This document shows positions 1-5,942 of a stretch of DNA of 8,075 bases, one piece after another; within the stretch, counting starts at the first letter, position 1, and each line of letters opens with the position of its first letter. Origin of the DNA: JALZAH01 sp051000755. Lineage in GTDB: Bacteria > Actinomycetota > Acidimicrobiia > Acidimicrobiales > Palsa-688. The notes under the pieces were generated by a model. That model did no database searches and had not been told where the DNA came from. It saw only the letters and a program-made list of their open reading frames with translations. A program made the position numbers and the translations under genes. The stretch spans positions 1-8,075 of the forward strand of contig JBPCNZ010000038.1 of NCBI GenBank assembly GCA_051000755.1. The letters run 5' to 3'.

Positions 1-49
1 GACGGATGCTTCCCGTTTCCCCCCGGTTGCTGGTTGGAAAATTTCGCCC
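1..49. other. Short stretch upstream of the nuoG start
   Basis: These 49 bases precede the chosen nuoG start. No stop codon occurs here in any forward frame, so the end of the upstream gene (nuoF is expected from conserved operon order) is not visible and must lie left of the window. The stretch contains a short AT-richer patch (about 34-46) that stands out from the GC-rich surroundings, as is common near a ribosome binding site. The only purine-rich element is GGAAAA at 36-41, a weak Shine-Dalgarno match about 8-10 bases before the GTG. I see no convincing promoter. Confidence 0.4.
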
Positions 50-2932
50 GTGTCGGAATCGGCTCCGGCCCCGTACGTCCCCCCCTCCCCGACGCAGAGC
101 GTGGTGGGCACGCCGGCGCCGGCGCCGCCGCCGAGCGACGAGACCGTGACCGTCACCCTCGACGGCCGGACCGTCACCGTCCCCGAGGGCCAACTGATCA
201 TCACCGCGGCGGAGGAGGCCGGGGTCTACATCCCCCGGTTCTGCTACCACCCGCGCATGAAGCCGGTCGGCATGTGCCGCATGTGCCTGGTCGAGGTCGT
301 CGGACCGCGGGGTTCGTCGCTGGTGCCGGCCTGCTACAACACCGTCAGCGACGGCATGGAGATCCGGACCCAGAGCGAGCCGACCAAGAAGGCCCAGGAC
401 GGCGTCCTGGAGTTCCTCCTGATCAACCATCCCCTCGACTGCCCGGTCTGCGACAAGGGGGGCGAGTGCCCCCTGCAGGACCAGACCCTGGCCTACGGCC
501 CCGGCGAGACGCGCTTCGTCGAGGAGAAGCGTCACTGGGACAAGCCGATCCCCATCTCCGACCTGGTCTACCTGGATCGTGAACGCTGCATCCAATGCGG
601 GCGCTGCGTGCGCTTCGCCGATGAGGTGGCGGGCGATCCCCTGATCGACTTTGCGGCTCGCGGCGACGAGACCGAGGTCGCCACGTTTCCCGACTCGCCG
701 TTCTCCTCGTACTTCTCCGGCAACATCGTCCAGATCTGCCCCGTCGGCGCCCTCACCGCCACGCCCTACAGGTTCCGAGCCCGCCCCTGGGACCTCGAGC
801 AGGTGGAGAGCAGCTGCACGTCCTGCTCGATCGGCTGCCGGGTAGCGGTCCAATCCAGCTCCGATGAGGTGACCCGCTACATCGGGGTGGACTCCGACCC
901 GGTCAACTGGGGCTGGCTGTGTGACAAGGGCCGCTTCGACTATTCGTCCCTGCACAGCGATCAGCGGATGTCCGTTCCGCTCATGCGCCGGGGCAACGAC
1001 CTGGTCGAGGTCAGCTGGGCCGAGGCTCTCGACGCCGCCGCTGCCGGTCTGGCCGCGGCCCGGGACGGCGCGGCCCGGGACCCGGACACCAGCGACGGCG
1101 TCGGCGTGATCGGCGGTGCCCGCCTGCCCAACGAGGATGCCTACGTCTGGGCCAAGGCGGCGCGCACGGCGCTGGGCACCGACCATGTTGACGCCCAGCT
1201 GGGCGACGGAGTGGCCGCCACCACGCTCCTCGGCCTGCGTCGCGCCACCATCGATCAGGCCGTCGCCGCCCCCCTCGTCCTGACCCTGGCGCCGGACGTC
1301 AAGGAAGAGCTGCCCATCGTCTACCTGCGTCTGCGCGACGCAGCCCGCGAAGGCGCCCTGCCCATCGTGGAGCTGGCCCCCCGCCGGGGCGGTCTGTCCC
1401 GCTACGCCGCCCAGACCTTGTGCTACCGCCCCGGCGAGGTCGCCGAGCTGGTCCAGGTCCTGGCCGGCTCCTCGCCCGTGGGCGACACGGTTGCCGGCGT
1501 TGCCGCCGCTGACATCGAGGCGGCCCGCCAGCGGATGGCCGACGCATGGGAGCACGGTCGCCCCGATGCCCCGTCCATCGTGGTCATCCTGGGCCGGCCG
1601 TCCATGGCCGAATCCGAGGCCTCGATCGTCTCCGCTGCCCAGACGCTGGCCGCTCTGCCCGGCGTCGCCTTTCTCTCGGCCCTACGACGGTCCAACATCC
1701 ACGGAGCTCTGGACCTGGGGTTGGCCCCGGGCGTCCTTCCCGGTCGGGTCGGCATCGACGACGGTCGCTCCTACTACGAGGAGGCCTGGGGGGCATCGCT
1801 GCCGGAGAAGCCCGGCCTGGACACGGCAGGGATCCTCGCCTCAGCAGCAGCCGGCCGCCTGGGCGGTCTGATCCTCGTCGGCGCCGACCCCGTTGGCGAC
1901 TTCCCCGATGCCGATGCCGCCATCCGTGGTCTCGAAGGCGCCCGGTTCGTCGTCGCCGTCGACACGTTCCTCAATGCCTCTTCCCGCCACGCCGACGTGA
2001 TCCTGCCGGCCGCCACCTACGCCGAGCGGCGGGGTACCTTCACCAACCTCGAGGGGCGGATCTCCTGGCTGGGCCAGATGATCACCCCCCCCTCTGCGGC
2101 CTGGCCGGACTGGATGATCGCCACCGAGCTGGCCGACCGGCTCGGCACCGATCTGGGCTTCACCAGCCTGGAGGCGATCTGGGCTGAGGTCGAGCGCCTT
2201 TCCCCCCTGCACCGGGGCGCCGGTTACGACACCCTGGCCAGCCGCCAGGGGCGCGACGGCGTCGTCGTGCCGATCGACGCCAATGCCGACATGGCGGCCC
2301 CCCGCCGCCTGGACCCGATGGCCGACCCCGGGATCGCGTCGACCGAGAACCACATGGCGTCGCCGACACCGCTGGCCGGCGCCGGCGCCGGCCGGGTCGA
2401 CCGTCCCGGTGGTGACGGCGGGGTCGATCGTCCCGGTGCGGACGGCGGGGCCGACTCTGCGGCCGGGGCCGACCGTCGTCCCCCGATGCTCACCTCGTCG
2501 ACGACCATGCCCGGTGTGGGTGAGCACGGTCGACCAGGAGGAGCCTCCAGGCCGCCCGGCGGTGCGGGCATGCGTCTGGTGGCGACGAGAACTCTTTGGG
2601 ATGCGGGCACGATCGTGACCCACTCGACGGGCCTGGCCGGCCTGGCGCCCGAGCCGACCGTCGGGATCCGACCTGACGACCTTGAACGCCTCGGCATCCG
2701 TGAGGGCGCGACGGTCCGGATCACCTCGACCAAGGGCAGCGTGGTCGCCCCCGCCCGTTCTGAGTGGGGCTTGGCCCCCGGTTGCGTGTCGTTGCCGTGG
2801 AACGCCCCCGGCGTGGCGGCCAACACCCTCATCGATGCCTCCGCCTCCTGCACCGAGGTCGGCCTCGAACCGGACCCGGGCCCCGGCGCCGGGCCCTCCC
2901 ACCGAGCTGAGGAGGCCACCGACCATGCATGA
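50..2932 (+). CDS. nuoG: NADH-quinone oxidoreductase subunit G (NuoG), large Fe-S subunit
   Basis: NuoG is the largest peripheral-arm subunit of complex I and passes electrons from the NuoE/F module towards NuoI on the cytoplasmic face. The 960-residue product begins with a Pro/Ala-rich extension (residues 1-31), then a 2Fe-2S ferredoxin domain (about 33-110) with C65, C76, C79 and C95. The H127-x3-C131-x2-C134-x5-C140 motif binds a [4Fe-4S] cluster, and C180/C183/C186 with C230 bind another. C256, C259, C263 and C291 match the extra N7-type cluster found in some bacterial NuoG proteins. A molybdopterin-oxidoreductase-like domain follows (about 300-740), then a low-complexity linker (about 770-840) and a molybdopterin-dinucleotide-binding-like C-terminal domain (841-945). 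Bacterial NuoG is usually about 780-910 residues, so this one is long, mainly through the linker and N-terminal extension. The GTG start at 50 has only a weak ribosome site and the frame stays open to the left edge, so the true start could differ. The gene overlaps nuoH by 8 bases. Confidence 0.96.
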   Translation: MSESAPAPYVPPSPTQSVVGTPAPAPPPSDETVTVTLDGRTVTVPEGQLIITAAEEAGVYIPRFCYHPRMKPVGMCRMCLVEVVGPRGSSLVPACYNTVSDGMEIRTQSEPTKKAQDGVLEFLLINHPLDCPVCDKGGECPLQDQTLAYGPGETRFVEEKRHWDKPIPISDLVYLDRERCIQCGRCVRFADEVAGDPLIDFAARGDETEVATFPDSPFSSYFSGNIVQICPVGALTATPYRFRARPWDLEQVESSCTSCSIGCRVAVQSSSDEVTRYIGVDSDPVNWGWLCDKGRFDYSSLHSDQRMSVPLMRRGNDLVEVSWAEALDAAAAGLAAARDGAARDPDTSDGVGVIGGARLPNEDAYVWAKAARTALGTDHVDAQLGDGVAATTLLGLRRATIDQAVAAPLVLTLAPDVKEELPIVYLRLRDAAREGALPIVELAPRRGGLSRYAAQTLCYRPGEVAELVQVLAGSSPVGDTVAGVAAADIEAARQRMADAWEHGRPDAPSIVVILGRPSMAESEASIVSAAQTLAALPGVAFLSALRRSNIHGALDLGLAPGVLPGRVGIDDGRSYYEEAWGASLPEKPGLDTAGILASAAAGRLGGLILVGADPVGDFPDADAAIRGLEGARFVVAVDTFLNASSRHADVILPAATYAERRGTFTNLEGRISWLGQMITPPSAAWPDWMIATELADRLGTDLGFTSLEAIWAEVERLSPLHRGAGYDTLASRQGRDGVVVPIDANADMAAPRRLDPMADPGIASTENHMASPTPLAGAGAGRVDRPGGDGGVDRPGADGGADSAAGADRRPPMLTSSTTMPGVGEHGRPGGASRPPGGAGMRLVATRTLWDAGTIVTHSTGLAGLAPEPTVGIRPDDLERLGIREGATVRITSTKGSVVAPARSEWGLAPGCVSLPWNAPGVAANTLIDASASCTEVGLEPDPGPGAGPSHRAEEATDHA
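2396..2449 (+). repeat. 27-base tandem repeat (two copies) in the NuoG linker
   Basis: Two adjacent in-frame 27-base units lie at 2396-2422 and 2423-2449. They encode VDRPGGDGG and VDRPGADGG and differ at only a few bases. A decayed, partly similar stretch follows (ADSAAGADR). A run of alternating GCCGGC lies just upstream at about 2376-2393. The repeat sits in the low-complexity linker before the C-terminal domain of NuoG and preserves the reading frame, which fits recent expansion by slippage or unequal recombination in a region under weak constraint. Confidence 0.85.
2878..2896 (+). other. GC-rich hairpin potential at the nuoG/nuoH junction
   Basis: A near-perfect GC palindrome is centred on GGCGCC (2885-2890). 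The inner CCCGGCGCCGGG (2882-2893) is self-complementary, and an outer GGG/CCC pair extends the stem if the C at 2881 bulges. It lies inside the last codons of nuoG (Pro-Gly-Pro-Gly-Ala-Gly-Pro), 12 bases before the nuoH ribosome binding site. No U-tract follows, so it is not a normal intrinsic terminator. It may be just a consequence of Gly/Pro/Ala codons in GC-rich DNA. Confidence 0.4.
2908..2915 (+). promoter_or_regulatory. Strong ribosome binding site for nuoH
   Basis: TGAGGAGG ends 9 bases before the ATG at 2925 and is a near-consensus Shine-Dalgarno sequence lying inside the end of nuoG. It fixes the nuoH start at 2925 rather than at in-frame codons further upstream, where the same frame stays open within nuoG but encodes nothing like NuoH. 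The arrangement implies that ribosomes finishing nuoG load nuoH. Confidence 0.85.
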
Positions 2933-4109
2933 CCTCTTCCAGGGCGACCCGCTGTTCGACAACGGGCTCAATCTGGCCGTGTGGATCATCCTGGTGGTCA
3001 AGGCGGTGGCGGTCTTCGCCATCGTCATGGTCTCCGTGCTGTTCATGGTCATGTACGAGCGCAAGGCGGTGGCCTGGCTCGGGGTCCGGCACGGGCCGAA
3101 CCGGGCCGGCCCCGGAGGTTGGCTCCAGTCCCTGGCCGACGGCACCAAGCTGTTCTTCAAGGAGGCCTTCCTGCCGGCCCGGGCCGACAAGTGGGTCTAC
3201 AAGCTGGCCCCCTACCTGTCATTGCTCCCCGCCTTCCTGGCGTTCTCCATCGTCCCGATGGGCGGCCACATCACCATCGCTGGGCACACCACCCGCCTGC
3301 AGCTGGTCGATCCCCAATGGGGCATCCTCCTCTTGCTCATGTGCTCAGGCGTGGGCGTCTACGGGATCATGCTGGCCGGCTGGTCGTCGGGCGCCAAGTA
3401 CTCCCTGCTCGGTGCGGTCCGGGCCAGCGCCCAGATGGTCTCCTACGAGGCGGTGATCGGCCTGACCGTGGCCACGGTCGTCGTCGTGACCGGGTCGGTG
3501 CACACCAGCGCCATTGTCGGGGCCCAGCACGGGGGTTTCCTCTACCACTGGAACATCATCCACACCGGGCTCATCCCTTTCGCCCTGTTCGCCATCGCCA
3601 TCACCGCCGAGATGGCCCGGCCCCCGTTCGACCTGGTCGAGGCGGAGGAGGAGATCTCCGGCGGGTTCAACATGGAGTACTCGTCCATCGGTTTCGCCCT
3701 GTTCTATCTGGCCGAGTACATGAACCTGGTCACCAACTCCGCCATCATCACCACCCTGTGGCTGGGCGGCCCCGACGGGCCCAGGATCTTCGGCAACAGC
3801 ATCGGGCCCGTGTGGTTCATCGTCAAGGTCCTCGTCCTGCTCTTCATCTTCGTCTGGATCCGAGCCACGCTGCCCCGCTTGCGCTACGACCAGCTCATGG
3901 AGCTGGGCTGGAAGCAGATGATCCCCGCGGCGCTGGCCCTGTTGATGATCGTCGCCGGCTTCGAGGTCAGTGTCGGCTACGGCTTCATGGCCATCGGGTT
4001 GAGCGCCCTGGCCCTGCTGCTCCTGTCGCGGGCCATCGACGTGGGCCGGGAGGCCCGAGAGGTGGAGGAAGGCACACCAGAAGGGCACTACCGGGAGGTG
4101 AATCCATGA
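2925..4109 (+). CDS. nuoH: NADH-quinone oxidoreductase subunit H (NuoH), quinone-site membrane subunit
   Basis: NuoH (ND1 family, 394 residues) anchors the peripheral arm to the membrane and forms much of the quinone chamber and the start of the proton path. About eight hydrophobic segments are visible, the first at roughly 17-43 and the last at 350-369. Family motifs are intact: YERKAVA (44-50), GPNRAGP (57-63), SLADGTKLFFKE (69-80), GAKYSLLGAVRASAQMVSYE (156-175) and EMARPPFDLVEAEEE (229-243), whose acidic residues belong to the conserved charged loop near the quinone cavity. GFALFYLAEYMN (256-267) and the C-terminal RATLPRLRYDQLMELGWK (313-330) also match. The last 25 residues are a charged tail. 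The ATG overlaps the end of nuoG by 8 bases and follows a strong ribosome site, and the stop overlaps the nuoI start (ATGA). Length is slightly above E. coli NuoH (about 325 residues) and normal for actinobacteria. Confidence 0.98.
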   Translation: MHDLFQGDPLFDNGLNLAVWIILVVKAVAVFAIVMVSVLFMVMYERKAVAWLGVRHGPNRAGPGGWLQSLADGTKLFFKEAFLPARADKWVYKLAPYLSLLPAFLAFSIVPMGGHITIAGHTTRLQLVDPQWGILLLLMCSGVGVYGIMLAGWSSGAKYSLLGAVRASAQMVSYEAVIGLTVATVVVVTGSVHTSAIVGAQHGGFLYHWNIIHTGLIPFALFAIAITAEMARPPFDLVEAEEEISGGFNMEYSSIGFALFYLAEYMNLVTNSAIITTLWLGGPDGPRIFGNSIGPVWFIVKVLVLLFIFVWIRATLPRLRYDQLMELGWKQMIPAALALLMIVAGFEVSVGYGFMAIGLSALALLLLSRAIDVGREAREVEEGTPEGHYREVNP

Positions 4110-4912
4110 GCTTCCTCAACTTCTTCAAGGGGTTCATCGTCACCGGCAAGCTGCCGTTCAAGCCAAAGGTGACGGTCCAGTATCCCGAGGACAAGCGGCT
4201 AAAGCCGGAGCGGTTCCACGGCCGTCACGTCCTCAACCGTTACGAGGACGGCATGGAGAAGTGCATCGGCTGCGAGCTGTGTGCCGGTGTCTGCCCGGCC
4301 CGGTGCATCTATGTGCGCGGCGCCGACAACCCTCCCGACGCCCCGGTGTCGCCAGGCGAGCGATACGGGTTCGTCTACGAGATCAACTTCCTGCGCTGCA
4401 TCCACTGCGACCTGTGCGTGGAAGCGTGCCCCACCGAGGCCATCACCGAGTCGAAGATGTTCGAGTGGTCCTTCACCAGCCGGGAGCAGGCCATCTACAC
4501 CAAGGCCGAGTTGCTGGTGGACGACGCCGGCAGCCCTCGCAAGCTGCCGTGGGAGGATTGGAAGCCGGGCGACGAGCGCAACACCTCAGGGTGGGTGCGG
4601 GCCACCAGCCCGGGCGGCTCCGCGGCGATGGAAGGCATTCCCCTGTGGTCCGGCGAGCTCGGCCACGGGGTCCGCCCGGCTCAAGCCGGCCAGTCCGATC
4701 CCGGTGCCGCCGACTTCACCGCCGACAACGACCTGTCGCTACGGGAGACGGCCGGTGCCGCCCTGGAGGGCATCGGCGTCAGCGGTGAGAGGCCTCGACG
4801 GGAAGCCCGGGACGACCGCCCCGGCACCGGGGACGCCCGACCAGGCACCCGGGACGCTCGACCGGGTACCGAGGACGATCAGGGCCAGCGCCATCCCGAG
4901 GGGGGGCGATGA
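4106..4912 (+). CDS. nuoI: NADH-quinone oxidoreductase subunit I (NuoI), 2x[4Fe-4S] ferredoxin subunit
   Basis: NuoI carries clusters N6a and N6b, which relay electrons from NuoG to the terminal cluster near quinone; it sits on the cytoplasmic side against NuoH. Two classical 4Fe-4S motifs are present: C53-x2-C56-x2-C59-x3-C63-P and C98-x2-C101-x2-C104-x3-C108-P, with the typical spacer ending YGFVYEINFLRCIHC. The N-terminus (FFKGFIVTGK) matches the amphipathic helix that rests on the membrane. The core ends near residue 170. The product is 268 residues, against roughly 160-215 in most relatives, because of a hydrophilic tail ending in a threefold seven-residue repeat (236-256). The ATG at 4106 overlaps the nuoH stop by 4 bases and follows GGGAGG at 4093-4098, 7 bases away. 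The gene stop overlaps nuoJ in the same way. Confidence 0.97.
   Translation: MSFLNFFKGFIVTGKLPFKPKVTVQYPEDKRLKPERFHGRHVLNRYEDGMEKCIGCELCAGVCPARCIYVRGADNPPDAPVSPGERYGFVYEINFLRCIHCDLCVEACPTEAITESKMFEWSFTSREQAIYTKAELLVDDAGSPRKLPWEDWKPGDERNTSGWVRATSPGGSAAMEGIPLWSGELGHGVRPAQAGQSDPGAADFTADNDLSLRETAGAALEGIGVSGERPRREARDDRPGTGDARPGTRDARPGTEDDQGQRHPEGGR
4811..4873 (+). repeat. Three-copy 21-base repeat encoding the NuoI tail
   Basis: Three consecutive in-frame 21-base units (4811-4831, 4832-4852, 4853-4873) encode DDRPGTG, DARPGTR and DARPGTE, residues 236-256 of NuoI. The DNA copies differ at several positions, mostly synonymous ones, while the D-x-R-P-G-T core is kept in every copy. The unit length is a multiple of three, so gain or loss of copies would not shift the frame. 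Confidence 0.85.
4898..4906 (+). promoter_or_regulatory. G-rich ribosome binding site for nuoJ
   Basis: GAGGGGGGG lies just before the nuoJ ATG (4909) and contains seven consecutive G residues (4900-4906). It offers Shine-Dalgarno pairing, though its end is only about 2 bases from the start codon, so the effective pairing is probably through GAGG at its left end. The same bases encode the Glu-Gly-Gly near the NuoI C-terminus. Confidence 0.5.
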
Positions 4913-5634
4913 TAGCCGCCCGCGCACCGCTCGCGAACGCGGCGTCCTCCGGGGTCCACCTGGCCCACGCCTCGGCCTGGGTCGTCTTCGTGATCGGCGC
5001 CGTGCTCATCCTGGCCGGTGCGTTCGGGGTGGTGCTGCTGCGCAACCCTGTGCACTGCGCCCTGATGCTGGTGGTGACCCTCTTCGGCATCGCCGTCGAG
5101 TTCATCGACCAGCAGGCCGACTTCCTCGCCGCCGTGCAGATCATCGTCTACGCCGGCGCCGTCGTCATCCTGTTCCTGTTCGTGATCATGTTCCTCGGCA
5201 TTGACCGCAGGGAACGCATCGCCGCCGAGCCGTTCCGGGGCCAGAAGCCGCTGGCCGCCATCCTCGGCGTCATCACCCTCGTTGAGCTGCTGGTCTTGTC
5301 CCGGGTCCAGCACTGGACCGGAGGCGCGCACAGCCTGTCGGGGCCGCTGGTGCAGCAGAACACCCCGGCCGCCCGGGCTGCAGCTCATGCCGCCGGTCCG
5401 CTCGGAGGCCAGAACATCGCCCAACTCGGCCAGTCCATCTACACCCGATACCTGTTGCCATTCGAAATGACCTCGGCGCTGCTGGTCATCGCCGTGGTGG
5501 CCACGGTGGTGCTGGCCCGCCAGGCCGGCCGCACGGCCAGCGAGATGACCAAGCAGGAACAGGACGACCTGCGGGCCAAGAGGTCCGGCACCGCCTCGGG
5601 AGGAGCGTCATCCGGCAGAGGGGTGGCCACGTGA
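4909..5634 (+). CDS. nuoJ: NADH-quinone oxidoreductase subunit J (NuoJ), membrane subunit
   Basis: NuoJ (ND6 family, 241 residues) is a membrane-arm subunit next to NuoK and NuoH; its third helix has a pi-bulge whose rotation is thought to couple quinone chemistry to proton movement. Five hydrophobic segments are visible at about 24-44, 47-65, 72-95, 115-131 and 187-203. Signatures include LLRNPVHCALML (43-54), E64, FLAAVQIIVYAGAVVILFLF (72-91) with Y81 at the pi-bulge position, and LLPFEMTSALLVIAVVATVVLARQ (182-205). The 132-180 loop is Ala/Gly/Gln-rich, and the last 35 residues are a hydrophilic Ser/Gly-rich tail (SGTASGGASSGRG). The first 20 residues before the first helix are longer than in E. 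coli NuoJ. The ATG overlaps the nuoI stop and the TGA overlaps the nuoK GTG, each by 4 bases. Confidence 0.96.
   Translation: MIAARAPLANAASSGVHLAHASAWVVFVIGAVLILAGAFGVVLLRNPVHCALMLVVTLFGIAVEFIDQQADFLAAVQIIVYAGAVVILFLFVIMFLGIDRRERIAAEPFRGQKPLAAILGVITLVELLVLSRVQHWTGGAHSLSGPLVQQNTPAARAAAHAAGPLGGQNIAQLGQSIYTRYLLPFEMTSALLVIAVVATVVLARQAGRTASEMTKQEQDDLRAKRSGTASGGASSGRGVAT
5617..5623 (+). promoter_or_regulatory. Ribosome binding site for nuoK (GTG start)
   Basis: AGAGGGG ends 7 bases before the GTG at 5631 and supports that codon as the nuoK start. It lies within the final codons of nuoJ, whose TGA overlaps the GTG, so nuoK translation is probably coupled to that of nuoJ. Confidence 0.65.
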
Positions 5635-5936
5635 GCGTCCCTGGAGCCTGGTACCTGGTGCTGGCGGCCATCCTCTTCGGCGTGGGGGCCGCCGGCCTGC
5701 TCATCCGCCGCAACGTGCTCGTCATGTTCATGTGCGTCGAGCTCATGCTCAACGCCGTCGGCCTGACCTTCGTGACCTTCGCCCGGATGCTCAACGACAT
5801 CGGCGGTCAGTCCTCGGTGTTCTTCATCCTGGTGGTCGCGGCCGCCGAGGTGGTGGTCGGGCTCGGGATCATCGTGGCCATCTTCCGCCGCCGTCCGGAG
5901 GCCACTGCCGACGACATTCACATCATGAAGGGCTAG
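5631..5936 (+). CDS. nuoK: NADH-quinone oxidoreductase subunit K (NuoK), small membrane subunit
   Basis: NuoK (ND4L family) is a three-helix membrane subunit in the central proton path. At 101 residues it matches the family's usual length of about 100. Helices lie at roughly 7-24, 29-51 and 61-86. The two membrane glutamates known to be important in E. coli NuoK (E36 and E72) are present here as E37, in CVELMLNAVGLTF, and E73, in VVAAAEVVVGLGI. The motif LLIRRNVLVMF precedes the first of these, and the product ends with the usual short polar tail (DDIHIMKG). The start is GTG, overlapping the nuoJ stop by 4 bases. The TAG stop is 6 bases before the nuoL start. Confidence 0.97.
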   Translation: MSVPGAWYLVLAAILFGVGAAGLLIRRNVLVMFMCVELMLNAVGLTFVTFARMLNDIGGQSSVFFILVVAAAEVVVGLGIIVAIFRRRPEATADDIHIMKG

Positions 5937-5939
5937 GAC
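5928..5939 (+). promoter_or_regulatory. Ribosome binding site region for nuoL (TTG start)
   Basis: Two partial Shine-Dalgarno matches precede the nuoL TTG at 5943: AAGGG at 5928-5932 (10 bases away) and AGGA at 5935-5938 (4 bases away). Either could support the TTG. The next in-frame alternative, GTG at 5958, would remove five residues that resemble the usual NuoL N-terminus, so the TTG is preferred. Confidence 0.5.
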
Positions 5940-5942
5940 CCG

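Noticed and set aside
34..582. Forward open frame overlapping the first part of nuoG, possibly the end of an upstream gene
   Set aside because: The translation is Arg/Pro/Gly-rich and resembles neither NuoF nor any family I know. The nuoG frame in the same DNA has all the expected cysteine motifs.
2535..2572. GGAGGAG followed by an ATG at 2570 inside nuoG, as a possible internal start for the C-terminal domain
   Set aside because: The purine run ends about 27 bases before the ATG, too far for initiation, and the frame is continuous with nuoG. It is more likely coincidental.
2878..2896. The GC hairpin as an intrinsic transcription terminator
   Set aside because: It is followed by CTCCCACCGAGC with no U-tract, and a strong nuoH start follows at once; termination here would separate essential subunits of one complex.
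50..2932. NuoG as a formate dehydrogenase or other molybdopterin enzyme
   Set aside because: The full NuoG-type N-terminal Fe-S set and the nuoHIJKL context identify it as complex I. The molybdopterin-like domain is a normal part of NuoG and does not imply a bound Mo cofactor.
1841..3190. 449-codon minus-strand frame opposite nuoG and the start of nuoH
   Set aside because: It is antisense to well-supported coding sequence, low complexity, spans a gene junction, and shows no domain or ribosome site that would support it.
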